From: Phytobacter massiliensis JC163
GTDB lineage: Bacteria > Pseudomonadota > Gammaproteobacteria > Enterobacterales > Enterobacteriaceae
NCBI RefSeq assembly: GCF_000321045.1
Contig: NZ_HE578945.1
Coordinates: forward strand, 548,018-612,017
Direction: 5' to 3'
Length of the DNA stretch: 64,000 nt
Of the stretch, positions 51,050 to 59,104 are shown in pieces. The notes under the pieces were generated by a model that was not told the DNA's origin, did not search any database, and worked only from the letters and a program-made list of their open reading frames with translations. The position numbers were made by a program, and so were the translations under genes. How positions within the stretch are numbered: position 1 is the stretch's first letter; every line of letters begins with the position of its first letter.

Positions 51050-51523
51050 TTAATGACGATTTGGCCGTGTTGCGAAGAAGACTACTGCAGCCCCGATAGC
51101 GACAATGAGCGTATCTTCAATCAAACCGCTCCTGGTCTGCCCCATCCGTGCCACGGCCTTTTTGCGTGCAGCAAGCGTGACATATGCAAGTGGCACAGCG
51201 GTAGAGATAGCAATCGCTGCCCCGGTTTTTTCTTCTCCGCTGGGTGCCAACGCGGCGCCTGCAATCCCTGCACTGGCCACCCGTGCTGACATGCCCAAAA
51301 ATACGGTGCGGTCTGGCGCTGACTTCATCTTGTCGCCCAGGAGTTCACCTACACCCATCGCTAACGCGCCATATTTAAAGAGTGGACGGTCCAGCAGCAA
51401 GAGGCTGCCCGGTGTGTCGCGCCCGCTAACGCGTGCTGCAGCGATGGCCGCCATCGGCGTCATGGAACGGCAGCTGGCGACAAGGCCAATTAAGGCGGAA
51501 TATACAAAATCGGTAATTTTCAT
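51050..51523 (-). CDS. DUF4126 membrane protein
   Basis: 157 residues with about four hydrophobic Ala/Gly-rich segments (ALIGLVASCRSMTPMAAIAA, VASAGIAGAALAPSG, AIAISTAVPLAYVTLAA, TLIVAIGAAVVFFA). Function unknown; family members occur next to stress genes. The ATG at 51523 follows GGGAGAG. A 34-residue small ORF precedes it on the same strand. Confidence 0.78.
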   Translation of the reverse strand: MKITDFVYSALIGLVASCRSMTPMAAIAAARVSGRDTPGSLLLLDRPLFKYGALAMGVGELLGDKMKSAPDRTVFLGMSARVASAGIAGAALAPSGEEKTGAAIAISTAVPLAYVTLAARKKAVARMGQTRSGLIEDTLIVAIGAAVVFFATRPNRH

Positions 51524-51609
51524 GAGTTCTCTCCCGGATAAATAAAAGTTTTTAATTTTCTAAACCTTATTAGGGTGTAAACCAGGAACAATCTGTTTAT
51601 TTAACGCAT

Positions 51610-51714
51610 TTACACGTTCCCATCATTTGAAAGCAAATCCTTTGAGCGATGGGTCACATCTTGCAATGTCACGAGAATGTTGTTGCAGCCAGTGCGCGTC
51701 TTACTCTTTTTCAT
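51610..51714 (-). CDS. Possible 34-residue small protein or truncated gene
   Basis: Begins MKKSKTRTGCNNILVTLQDV and ends LLSNDGNV-stop. The ATG at 51714 is placed behind AGGAGAACAAT, a near-perfect ribosome site, which is the only real support. The helix-like LVTLQDVTHRSKDLL faintly resembles the start of ElaB/YqjD (DUF883) stress proteins, so a truncated member is possible. It lies 86 bases upstream of the DUF4126 gene on the same strand. Confidence 0.35.
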   Translation of the reverse strand: MKKSKTRTGCNNILVTLQDVTHRSKDLLSNDGNV

Positions 51715-51965
51715 ATTGTTCTCCTGACAGTCATAAGGCAGAGGGGCGTCAGTAAGTCACTTATGCAACCTCGTCTGCAATTGACGACGGCAATAGTCAG
51801 TATAGATGAACGGCTTGAGACAGCGTAAATGACACAAATGAGGTAGAAGGACGGGGCTGCACTTAATGTCAGCAATAATCATTTGTTAGTATGGCCGTCA
51901 AGACCAGCGGCTACATACTTATTCTCTTAATTAGCATTACTGTTCACCAGAAAATACTTATGCCG

Positions 51966-52032
51966 AACGTCCGCTTTTTGCTTTTAGCGAACTATGCGCC
52001 TGCGAGTGCGCCTTGTGTCATAAGCGGACGTT
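51966..52032. repeat. 11-bp inverted repeat AACGTCCGCTT / AAGCGGACGTT
   Basis: Perfect arms (51966-51976 and 52022-52032) separated by 45 bases, no gene inside. Possibly an intergenic repeat family of enterobacteria or a relic of a mobile unit; only a genome-wide count could tell. Confidence 0.5.
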
Positions 52033-52104
52033 GCTGAAATCCGAATATGAAGCCAGTTGCTTTCTGTTAATAATCCAGTCAAAACTGCTGTCGGAGAGCT
52101 GTTA

Positions 52105-52449
52105 TCAACAAGAATAGAGATCAGAACGATCGCCCCGAGTTGTCGGGTGAGAGATGACAATAAATTCTACAGGTAATTGGCTATCGTTCCCGGCTTGATG
52201 CTTTGCTCCCGGGGGGATTTCAATTCCCTGTCGGGCCTTGATATGATGCTTATCACCTTCAAGTTCCATCGTCAGGTTTCCTTCAAGAACGTAAAAAAAC
52301 TGTCTGGCGATGGAGTGAAAATGTCGCTTTTCGTGCGTACCTGGAGGCATCTTTTCATGAATAATTAGCATGTCCTGCCGATTTACCAGATACCAACCGT
52401 CACAATTATCACCCCAGATATAATGTTCAGCATTGTCTTTTGAAATCAT
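52105..52449 (-). CDS. Small cupin-domain protein
   Basis: 114 residues from the ATG at 52449 (MISKDNAEHYIWGDNCDGWY), with AGGAG upstream; the frame to 52536 adds hydrophobic residues without a start signal. Cupin motifs: PGTHEKRHFHSIARQFFYVLEG (metal-binding His residues) and IPPGAKHQAGN. A mannose-6-phosphate-isomerase-like or sugar-binding single cupin; ligand unknown. Confidence 0.8.
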   Translation of the reverse strand: MISKDNAEHYIWGDNCDGWYLVNRQDMLIIHEKMPPGTHEKRHFHSIARQFFYVLEGNLTMELEGDKHHIKARQGIEIPPGAKHQAGNDSQLPVEFIVISHPTTRGDRSDLYSC

Positions 52450-52536
52450 CGCTTTCTCCTGTGTGTAACTTTCATATTTGTGGTTATCCAGATACAGACA
52501 GACTAATGCGATAAAGCCAGGAAGCACTACTACCAT

Positions 52537-52844
52537 ATTTAGAGTTGATCATACAGGGTGAGATACTTCGTGAAGAGAGCAACGAGGCCAACAGAAGCAG
52601 ATAAAATTCCCTTAATATCTTGAAACAACCATGGCATCTGCTTTTCGTTCATAGCTGCCGTTGGCCCTGCTTACACAGGGCCTGACAGAGCTATTTGGCT
52701 AGCATAATGGATTGTTTTTGCACCTACTTTCATCGTGACCTGCAAAGCCCCAAAAACAACAGACATTAAAAAACCCGGTGTCCTTTGCAGGACTACCGGG
52801 TTTGTTTGTCTCCGGACTCGCTGGGATGTCCCGAAACTAAAATT
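52537..52844. other. Gap between cupin gene and tRNA-Asn
   Basis: Contains the terminator of the minus-strand tRNA-Asn (52765-52803) and a 7-bp hairpin GGCCCTG/CAGGGCC near 52662-52682. No integrase, no repeat of the tRNA 3' end and no gene seen. Confidence 0.5.
52765..52803 (-). terminator. Terminator of tRNA-Asn (minus)
   Basis: Read on the minus strand: AAACCCGGT and ACCGGGTTT pair, with an inner GTCC/GGAC extension, followed by a run of six T. Confidence 0.85.
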
Positions 52845-52920
52845 TGGCTCCTCTGACTGGACTCGAACCAGTGACATACGGATTAACAGTCCGCCGTTCT
52901 ACCGACTGAACTACAGAGGA
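52845..52920 (-). tRNA. tRNA-Asn (anticodon GTT)
   Basis: 76 bases including the encoded CCA; cloverleaf with acceptor TCCTCTG/CAGAGGA, T-arm GGTTCGAGTCC and anticodon loop CTGTTAA. Its 76 bases are identical to the copy at 54653-54728, in opposite orientation. Confidence 0.98.
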
Positions 52921-52936
52921 ATCGTTGTGGAGGCTA

Positions 52937-52964
52937 ATCTTAGCGGCGAAAATTTTTTTGTCAA
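52937..52964 (-). promoter_or_regulatory. Promoter of tRNA-Asn (minus)
   Basis: On the minus strand: TTGACA (52959-52964), 16 bases, TAAGAT (52937-52942), ending 17 bases before the tRNA. Confidence 0.7.
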
Positions 52965-53110
52965 ACCTGATTTGCCCTTCCGGCTTGCAACTGGTGGTAA
53001 TCACAGCAACCTGCCGGGAATAAAAACAATTTTACGGAAATGTTTTGCAGGATCACAAATTCTCACTCATCATTTGAAATGAGGTTTCATCTTTCTCTCT
53101 AAGGTCAATT

Positions 53111-54541
53111 TTGAACGTCGTCGCACCGATTCGCCAGGCCATCGCTCGCACGCCCTGGTACGCCAAACGTAAAAGCTACAAGGTACTTTTCTGGCGGGAA
53201 ATCACGCCGCTGGCGGTGCCTATCTTCCTTGAAAATACCTGCGTCCTGTTAATGGGCGTCCTCAGTACCTTCCTTGTCAGCTGGCTTGGCAAAGAGGCGA
53301 TGGCGGGCGTCGGTCTGGCAGACAGCTTCAATATGGTCGTGATGTCGTTTTTTGCGGCAATTGACCTTGGCACCACCGTGGTCGTGGCATTTAGCCTGGG
53401 TAAGCTGGACCGGCGGCGGGCAAGAGCGGCGGCGCGTCAGTCGCTGGTTATCATGACGCTGTTCGCCATCGTGCTGGCGGCGGTAATCCACTATTTTGGC
53501 GCGCAAATCATCAATTTTATTGCCGGGGCGGCCACGGCGGAGGTAAAAGCGCTGGCGCTTACCTACCTGGAACTGACGGTGCTCAGTTACCCGGCGGCGG
53601 CGATCACCCTTATCGGCAGCGGGGCGCTGCGCGGGGCAGGGAATACCAAAATACCGCTGATGATTAACGGCGGCATGAATATCCTCAACATCATTATCAG
53701 CAGCATCCTGATCTACGGTCTCTTCTCATGGCCCGGTATGGGCTTTGCCGGGGCCGGGCTGGGGCTGACTATCTCGCGTTATATCGGCGCTGTTGCCATC
53801 ATCTGGGTGCTGATGATCGGCTTTAATCCGGCGCTGCGCATCACCCTGAAAAGCTATTTTAAGCCCCTTAACTTCGCCATTATCTGGGAAGTGATGGGCA
53901 TTGGGATTCCGGCCAGTATCGAATCGGTGCTGTTTAACGGTGGGAAACTGCTCACGCAAATGTTCGTTGCCGGTATGGGTACAAACGTCATTGCGGGCAA
54001 CTTTATTGCCTTCTCGGTGGCGGCGCTGCTTAACCTGCCGGGTAACGCGCTGGGTTCGGCGTCAACCATTATCACCGGTAAACGCCTGGGCAAAGGGCAG
54101 ATAGGGCAGGCCGAGCGCCAGCTGCGCCATGTGTTCTGGTTGTCCACCTTGATCCTGACCGTCATTGCCTGGGGGACTGCGCCGTTTGCCGGCCTGCTGG
54201 CATCGTTCTATACCCATGAAGATGACGTTAAGGAGGTAGTAAAAGTGCTGCTCTGGCTGAACGCCGCCTTTATGCCTATCTGGGCCGCTTCCTGGGTGCT
54301 GCCTGCCGGGCAGAAAGGGGCGCGCGATGCCCGTTTCGCCATGTGGGTGTCGATGCTAAGCATGTGGGGCTGCCGCGTCGTGGCGGGCTATACGCTGGGT
54401 ATCGTGCTTGGCATGGGTGTGGTGGGGGTATGGCTCGGCATGATCCTCGACTGGACGGTGCGCGGCGTGCTGTTCTACTGGCGGATGGTGAGCGGACGCT
54501 GGCTATGGAAATACCCGCGCAATAAGCCGGAAAAAACGTAA
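53111..54541 (+). CDS. yeeO: YeeO, MATE-family efflux protein (FMN/FAD exporter in E. coli)
   Basis: 476 residues, 12 membrane segments, MATE fold (VPIFLENTCVLLMGVLSTFL, GAGNTKIPLMINGGMNILN). The only reasonable start is TTG at 53111 behind AAGGT: the frame is closed by a TAA just upstream and the next ATG is inside the first membrane region. It lies between two tRNA-Asn genes as in E. coli. Substrate by homology only. Confidence 0.88.
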   Translation: MNVVAPIRQAIARTPWYAKRKSYKVLFWREITPLAVPIFLENTCVLLMGVLSTFLVSWLGKEAMAGVGLADSFNMVVMSFFAAIDLGTTVVVAFSLGKLDRRRARAAARQSLVIMTLFAIVLAAVIHYFGAQIINFIAGAATAEVKALALTYLELTVLSYPAAAITLIGSGALRGAGNTKIPLMINGGMNILNIIISSILIYGLFSWPGMGFAGAGLGLTISRYIGAVAIIWVLMIGFNPALRITLKSYFKPLNFAIIWEVMGIGIPASIESVLFNGGKLLTQMFVAGMGTNVIAGNFIAFSVAALLNLPGNALGSASTIITGKRLGKGQIGQAERQLRHVFWLSTLILTVIAWGTAPFAGLLASFYTHEDDVKEVVKVLLWLNAAFMPIWAASWVLPAGQKGARDARFAMWVSMLSMWGCRVVAGYTLGIVLGMGVVGVWLGMILDWTVRGVLFYWRMVSGRWLWKYPRNKPEKT

Positions 54542-54605
54542 CCGCCTTATTTTCCCGCAAAATGGAGAATAAATCGGCAAACGATTTAAATTGTGAAAAC
54601 AGGCT

Positions 54606-54634
54606 TTGACAAGGCCAGGTCAGCCCGATAATAT
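54606..54634 (+). promoter_or_regulatory. Promoter of tRNA-Asn (plus)
   Basis: TTGACA (54606-54611), 17 bases, TAATAT (54629-54634), 18 bases before the tRNA: a near-consensus sigma-70 stable-RNA promoter. Confidence 0.85.
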
Positions 54635-54652
54635 TCGCCTCGTTCACACGAT

Positions 54653-54728
54653 TCCTCTGTAGTTCAGTCGGTAGAACGGCGGACTGTTAATCCGTATGTC
54701 ACTGGTTCGAGTCCAGTCAGAGGAGCCA
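54653..54728 (+). tRNA. tRNA-Asn (anticodon GTT)
   Basis: 76 bases with encoded CCA and anticodon at 54686-54688. Identical to the inverted copy at 52845-52920. Followed by an intrinsic terminator. Confidence 0.98.
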
Positions 54729-54739
54729 AATTCAAAAAA

Positions 54740-54763
54740 GCCCGCTTTTAGCGGGCTTTTTGC
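54740..54763 (+). terminator. Terminator of tRNA-Asn (plus)
   Basis: GCCCGC-TTTTA-GCGGGC followed by TTTTTGC, 11 bases after the tRNA end. Confidence 0.9.
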
Positions 54764-54851
54764 TTTCTGTCATCCTCTCATACAGTAGTCCAGGCGTCGC
54801 TCACTTATTCGTTTTGTCTTTTGGTAAGAATCAACGCCCGAATGGCGACTG

Positions 54852-55583
54852 CTACATCTGCATTGCTATCCGCTCCATCGGTAGCGCGCGCGAGAAATAC
54901 CAGCCCTGCATACTGGAACTGGGATAGCGCTCCTCTACCAGGGCGGCCTGCTGCTGGTTTTCAATACCTTCAAAAACTAGCCTCATCGGCAACTGATACA
55001 GACAGTCGATTATCCCGCCCAGATTGCGCCCGGAAGAGAGCAAGGTATCGGTCAGGCATTTATCGATTTTCAGGTCGCTAACCGGTACGCCCAACAGCCG
55101 CTCAAAGTTAGAGCATCCTTTGCCGAAGTCGTCCAGCGCGATGCGAAAGCCGAGCTTGCGAAAGGCATCCACATTTTGCCTGAGCGCGATGAGATCCTGA
55201 TATTCAGCCTCCACGATCTCCAGCATAATGGCGGCTGGCGGCAGCTCGTACTGCTCCAGCAGGGCAAGCAGTTTACTCCTGAACCTGGTCGATGCCAGGT
55301 CGGCAGGCAGAATATTGACGCTAAGATACAGCGCATGCTGTTTCACCCATGCCGCCATTTCGCTGACGGCTTTTTTCAGGACAAACAGCGATACGCTTTC
55401 TATCAGGTCATTAGCAACAGCCAGCGCAATAAAGGTTTCCGGGCAGACGTTGCCAAAGCGCGCGTCCCGCCAGCGTAAGAGTGCTTCAACCCCGACAATA
55501 TTCCCGGTGGCGCTGGCATAAACCGGTTGATATTCAAGGAACAGCTTCCCGTCATTAAGCGCCTGTTTAAATCGAAATAGCAT
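54852..55583 (-). CDS. EAL-domain protein, predicted c-di-GMP phosphodiesterase
   Basis: 243 residues, a single EAL domain with no sensor or membrane part. Key positions look intact: E33-A34-L35, N90, E122, D151-D152 (LDDFGKG in place of the usual DDFGTG), K172 and the GIE segment near 208. It probably cleaves c-di-GMP. The start at 55583 has CGGAG upstream. It follows the LuxR-type gene by 17 bases, so the two likely share a transcript. Confidence 0.85.
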   Translation of the reverse strand: MLFRFKQALNDGKLFLEYQPVYASATGNIVGVEALLRWRDARFGNVCPETFIALAVANDLIESVSLFVLKKAVSEMAAWVKQHALYLSVNILPADLASTRFRSKLLALLEQYELPPAAIMLEIVEAEYQDLIALRQNVDAFRKLGFRIALDDFGKGCSNFERLLGVPVSDLKIDKCLTDTLLSSGRNLGGIIDCLYQLPMRLVFEGIENQQQAALVEERYPSSSMQGWYFSRALPMERIAMQM

Positions 55584-55600
55584 TAGTAGCTCCGTCTGAA

Positions 55601-56220
55601 CTATTGCTTCTTTTTCTGGTAGCAGGAGATAAATTCGTACAGCTCCGTTTTGCTGTGCAGATTGAATTTACTCATGATGTTCTTTTTATGGCTGACGGCC
55701 GTTTTGTAATGAATACCAATTCTGTCTGCTATTTCATTGATACTCAGGCAATTATTCAAACCACGGACAATTTTATCCTGGGTAAATGACAACGTCTTAT
55801 AATTGCAGTCAAGGCACGCCCATTTTTTTTGCCGACAGGTTTGAGGTCGTTACACTGGAGATAGCGCCGCAGCGCCTCTGACAGGGCGGCACGCACTTCC
55901 CCTGAGCTTGTTTTCTGGGGGAAAAACGTTGCTTCTTTGATACACTCGGGAAGCAGGGCGTTGTCTGGAATATTATTACTGCTAACGAACAGAAAGACCT
56001 TCGCCGTACTCTTTTTATAAATCAGATCGTTAAAGCATAAATAATATTCCCCAGCGCAAACAGTAATAAAGATAAAGTCTGCTTTCTGGATATTTTCTAC
56101 GGTATATTCATAGCATACGTTAACAGGGGAAATGGAATTTTCCGCAGCAGCATCCTGAATCAAACCTGCAATACCCGCAGAGAAAAGTGCGTCATTATCG
56201 ACATGAATAAGAAAATTCAT
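55601..56220 (-). pseudogene. LuxR-type regulator split by a frameshift in an A8 tract
   Basis: Frame one starts at the ATG at 56220 (MNFLIHVDNDALFSAGIAGL), reads a receiver-like domain and continues to a stop at 55756, past an A8 run at about 55823-55830. The HTH (NEIADRIGIHYKTAVSHKKN...) lies in another frame, ending at 55601. With nine A the frames join: GKKKWACLDCNYKTLSFTQD. Either a disrupted gene, slippage-corrected expression or a sequencing error. Short AAGGGA ribosome site before 56220. It resembles small LuxR regulators of surface structures; target unknown. Confidence 0.7.
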
Positions 56221-56241
56221 TCCCTTGAAACTCCTGGGCAT

Positions 56242-56553
56242 CCGCTTTATGCCCTTTATATACTTAATCCAAATAAATGCAATTAATCCATAAGTAAAAC
56301 TTTAAAATTAAGAATGCAGATATTCGAAGTAAGAAAAATCCTAACTGGAAATCAGGCGCTTCTTGCGAACCTGTAGTTGGCACACAAATTAGCATGGATT
56401 GGGTCAGGCTACGTCAGGAAAAGTATTTCAGAAGATGCTTTTTGATGGCAGAGATTAAGTAACTGTGCGTTGCGATGAACCTTTGTAAGCGCCCTTTACA
56501 AGCAGGCGCAGAACGGCTTGCTCCCCGCAAGCCCGGCAGCAGGGAGCGAAACG
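56242..56553. other. Gap between the LuxR-type gene and amn
   Basis: 312 bases, AT-rich near the LuxR start (probable promoter area) and GC-richer near amn, where GCGCC and GGCGC can form a short hairpin around 56490. No gene recognised. Confidence 0.4.
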
Positions 56554-58008
56554 TTAACGGAATGGCGGTTCGTTAAAGGTGCGTAATTTACGGGAATGCA
56601 GCTTATCCCCTTCAGCCCGCAACAGGTCTATTGCCCGGATGCCAATCTGCAGGTGTTCGGAAATTGCGCCTTCGTAGAAACGGTTGGCCTGGCCCGGCAA
56701 CTTGATCTCGCCGTGTAAAGGCTTATCGGAAACGCACAGCAGCGTGCCGTAAGGCACCCGGAAGCGATATCCCTGCGCGGCAATGGTCGCGCTTTCCATA
56801 TCAATCGCCACCGCACGGCTCAGGTTAAAGCGCAACGCCGAAGCGGAGTAGCGCAGCTCCCAGTTGCGATCGTCGGTGGTAACGACCGTCCCGGTACGCA
56901 ACCGCTGTTTGACCTCCTCGCCCGGCATCCCGCTTACCGTTTTGGTCGCATCATATAAAGCGCGCTGCACCTCGGCGATGCTCGGAATAGGAATGTCAGG
57001 CGGCAGCACCGCATCAAGCACATGATCGTCGCGTAAGTAGGCGTGTGCCAGCACATAATCGCCAATAGACTGGCTTTCGCGCAGCCCGCCGCAGTGACCA
57101 ATCATTAGCCAGACATCCGGGCGTAATACCGCCAGGTGGTCGCAGATGGTCTTGGCGTTTGACGGGCCAACGCCAATATTGATCAGCGTGATGCCCTGAC
57201 CGTCGGCGGTGATCAGATGCCAGGCTGGCATCTGGTGCTTCTTCCACGCCAGATCGGAGATGGCCTCTTCCGGTGCGTCGGTATCGGCGGTTATCCAGTT
57301 GCCCCCCGCGCAGGAGAGGGCGATGTAGGGGCTGTCCGGATCGAGGATCTGGCTGCAGGCCCAGCGTACAAACTCATCCACATAGCGGGTGTAGTTGGTG
57401 AACAGGACAAACGGCTGGAAATGTTCCACTGGCGTGCCGGTGTAGTGGCGCAGGCGGGCAAGAGAAAAATCGACGCGGCGGGCGTCGAAGTGGGACAGCG
57501 GCGAAAACTCCGCCGGGTGATAAATGCCGTCAGCGGTTTCGTCACCAATCTGCGCAAGCTCCGTCGTCGGGAAGTGGCGCGTCAGACCGGCGCTCATTGA
57601 ACGGTCCAGCGTCAGAGCAGAACCGTCAATCACGTACGGGTAGGGGATTTCATGCAGTGACGGGCCAACCTCAATGGTTGCGTCGTAATCCTGGGAGAGC
57701 AGGGTAAGCTGTTCGAGCAGATAGTTGCGGAACAGCGCGGGCCGGGTCACGGTCGTGCTGTAGCCGCCTGCATGGGTAAAACGGGCGTAGGCGCGGGTCT
57801 TGGGCGGGTTTGTGGCGCTGCCATTCCAGCTTACCGACAGCTGCGGGTAAACAAAAATGCCTCTTGCCCGGTCTTCCGGCGAGGGGAGTGTGCCCTTTTC
57901 AATATACAGGCTGATGGCGTCCCGAAGGTGACCTACCGACTGGTTATAAAGCGCCTCCAGCTGATCGAGTGCCTCTTCCGGGCTTAGTTTTCTTCCCGTG
58001 TTATTCAT
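56554..58008 (-). CDS. amn: AMP nucleosidase Amn
   Basis: Hydrolyses AMP to adenine and ribose-5-phosphate. 484 residues, very close to E. coli Amn along its whole length (IGHCGGLRESQSIGDYVLAH, AIDMESATIAAQGYRFRVPY). Of two adjacent ATGs (58011, 58008) the second is 6 bases from AAGGAG and matches the E. coli start. The upstream region carries a 10-bp inverted repeat (58019-58071). Confidence 0.96.
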   Translation of the reverse strand: MNNTGRKLSPEEALDQLEALYNQSVGHLRDAISLYIEKGTLPSPEDRARGIFVYPQLSVSWNGSATNPPKTRAYARFTHAGGYSTTVTRPALFRNYLLEQLTLLSQDYDATIEVGPSLHEIPYPYVIDGSALTLDRSMSAGLTRHFPTTELAQIGDETADGIYHPAEFSPLSHFDARRVDFSLARLRHYTGTPVEHFQPFVLFTNYTRYVDEFVRWACSQILDPDSPYIALSCAGGNWITADTDAPEEAISDLAWKKHQMPAWHLITADGQGITLINIGVGPSNAKTICDHLAVLRPDVWLMIGHCGGLRESQSIGDYVLAHAYLRDDHVLDAVLPPDIPIPSIAEVQRALYDATKTVSGMPGEEVKQRLRTGTVVTTDDRNWELRYSASALRFNLSRAVAIDMESATIAAQGYRFRVPYGTLLCVSDKPLHGEIKLPGQANRFYEGAISEHLQIGIRAIDLLRAEGDKLHSRKLRTFNEPPFR

Positions 58009-58018
58009 CATTAACTCC

Positions 58019-58071
58019 TTGTTTCACAGACGTGCATCTTAACGATATTATGTCACAGCTTTGTGAAACAA
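58019..58071. promoter_or_regulatory. Inverted repeat across the amn promoter
   Basis: TTGTTTCACA (58019-58028) and TGTGAAACAA (58062-58071) are perfect arms 33 bases apart, spanning a possible -10 (TAATAT on the minus strand, 58045-58050). A nested TCACA-GCTT-TGTGA lies at 58053-58066. amn is phosphate-regulated in E. coli, and GTTTCAC-AAAG-CTGTGAC (minus) is a loose Pho-box match. Confidence 0.4.
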
Positions 58072-58126
58072 AAAGGATGCAGGCGCGCACCGCCTTAAAG
58101 CACTCGCAGGCGCGCGCCGGGAGAGG

Positions 58127-59104
58127 TTAACCGCGAATTTTTACCAGCGTGCGCCCCTGAATCTTATTCGCCAGAAAGTCAGCGGCGACATCGGCAGCCT
58201 GTTCAAGGCCAATTTCAGTGGCGGCCTGCTGGTAATAGCTTTCCGGCAGCAGGCTGGCCAGCCGTTCCCAGACCGCGCCGCGCTCTTCGGTCGGCACCAT
58301 GACCGAGTCCACACCCTGTAGACGGACATTGCGCAGAATAAACGGCATGACCGTGGTGGGCAGTTCGAATCCCCCCGCCAGGCCGCAGGCGGCAACGCAG
58401 CCGCGATACTGCGTTTGCGCCAGCACTTTCGCCAGCACGTTGTTGCCAACGGTATCTACCGCGCCTGCCCAGAGCTGTTTTTCCAGCGGGCGGGTCTCTT
58501 CAAACTCGCTGCGCGGTAAAATTTCGTCCGCTCCCAGTTTGCGCAGGTAATCGTGGGTGGATTCACGACCGCTCACGGCAACTACGGTGTAGCCCAGCGC
58601 TTTCAGCAGCACGACGGCCGTACTGCCTACGCCGCCGCTGGCTCCGGTGACCACCACTTTGCCGCTTTCCGGCTTCACGCCCGCCTCCACCAGCGCATCC
58701 ACGCACAGCATGGCGGTAAAACCGGCGGTGCCGATAATCATCGCATTACGCGCGCTCAGGCTTTCAGGCAGCGGAACCAGCCAGTCGCCTTTTACGCTGG
58801 CCTGCTCCGCCAGTCCGCCCCAGTGGTTTTCGCCTACGCCCCAGCCGGTCAGGATGACGGCCTGGCCCTTGGCAAAACGAGCATCGCGGCTTTCGCTCAC
58901 GCGTCCAACGAAATCAATACCCGGCACCATTGGGAACTGACGCACGATTTTACCTTTGCCGGTAATTGCCAGCGCGTCTTTATAGTTAAGGCCGGACCAC
59001 TCGACATCCACGCGCACATCGCCGTCGGCAAGGGCGGGAAGGTCAATCTCTTTTACTGCTGCCAGGGTTGCTTTTTCAGGCTGTTCGAGAACTAAAGCTT
59101 TCAT
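58127..59104 (-). CDS. acuI: Acrylyl-CoA reductase-type MDR oxidoreductase (AcuI/YhdH)
   Basis: Zinc-free medium-chain reductase (325 residues) using NADPH. The family N-terminus MKALVLEQPEKATLAAVKEI, SGLNYKDALAITGKGKIVRQ and nucleotide loop VTGASGGVGSTAV are visible. AcuI enzymes reduce toxic acryloyl-CoA to propionyl-CoA. Its start overlaps the stop of the AcuR-type regulator gene (ATGA). Confidence 0.88.
   Translation of the reverse strand: MKALVLEQPEKATLAAVKEIDLPALADGDVRVDVEWSGLNYKDALAITGKGKIVRQFPMVPGIDFVGRVSESRDARFAKGQAVILTGWGVGENHWGGLAEQASVKGDWLVPLPESLSARNAMIIGTAGFTAMLCVDALVEAGVKPESGKVVVTGASGGVGSTAVVLLKALGYTVVAVSGRESTHDYLRKLGADEILPRSEFEETRPLEKQLWAGAVDTVGNNVLAKVLAQTQYRGCVAACGLAGGFELPTTVMPFILRNVRLQGVDSVMVPTEERGAVWERLASLLPESYYQQAATEIGLEQAADVAADFLANKIQGRTLVKIRG

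Larger units (their letters stand above)
51524..52104. other. Gene-poor 581-base stretch in the accessory patch
   Basis: It holds one possible small ORF (51610-51714, minus) and an 11-bp inverted repeat (51966-51976 / 52022-52032). Otherwise I see no coding sequence, RNA gene or mobile element. Confidence 0.5.

Noticed and set aside
48904..52844. Integrated genomic island at tRNA-Asn
   Set aside because: No integrase gene and no direct repeat of the tRNA 3' end were found on the left side; accessory content alone is not enough.
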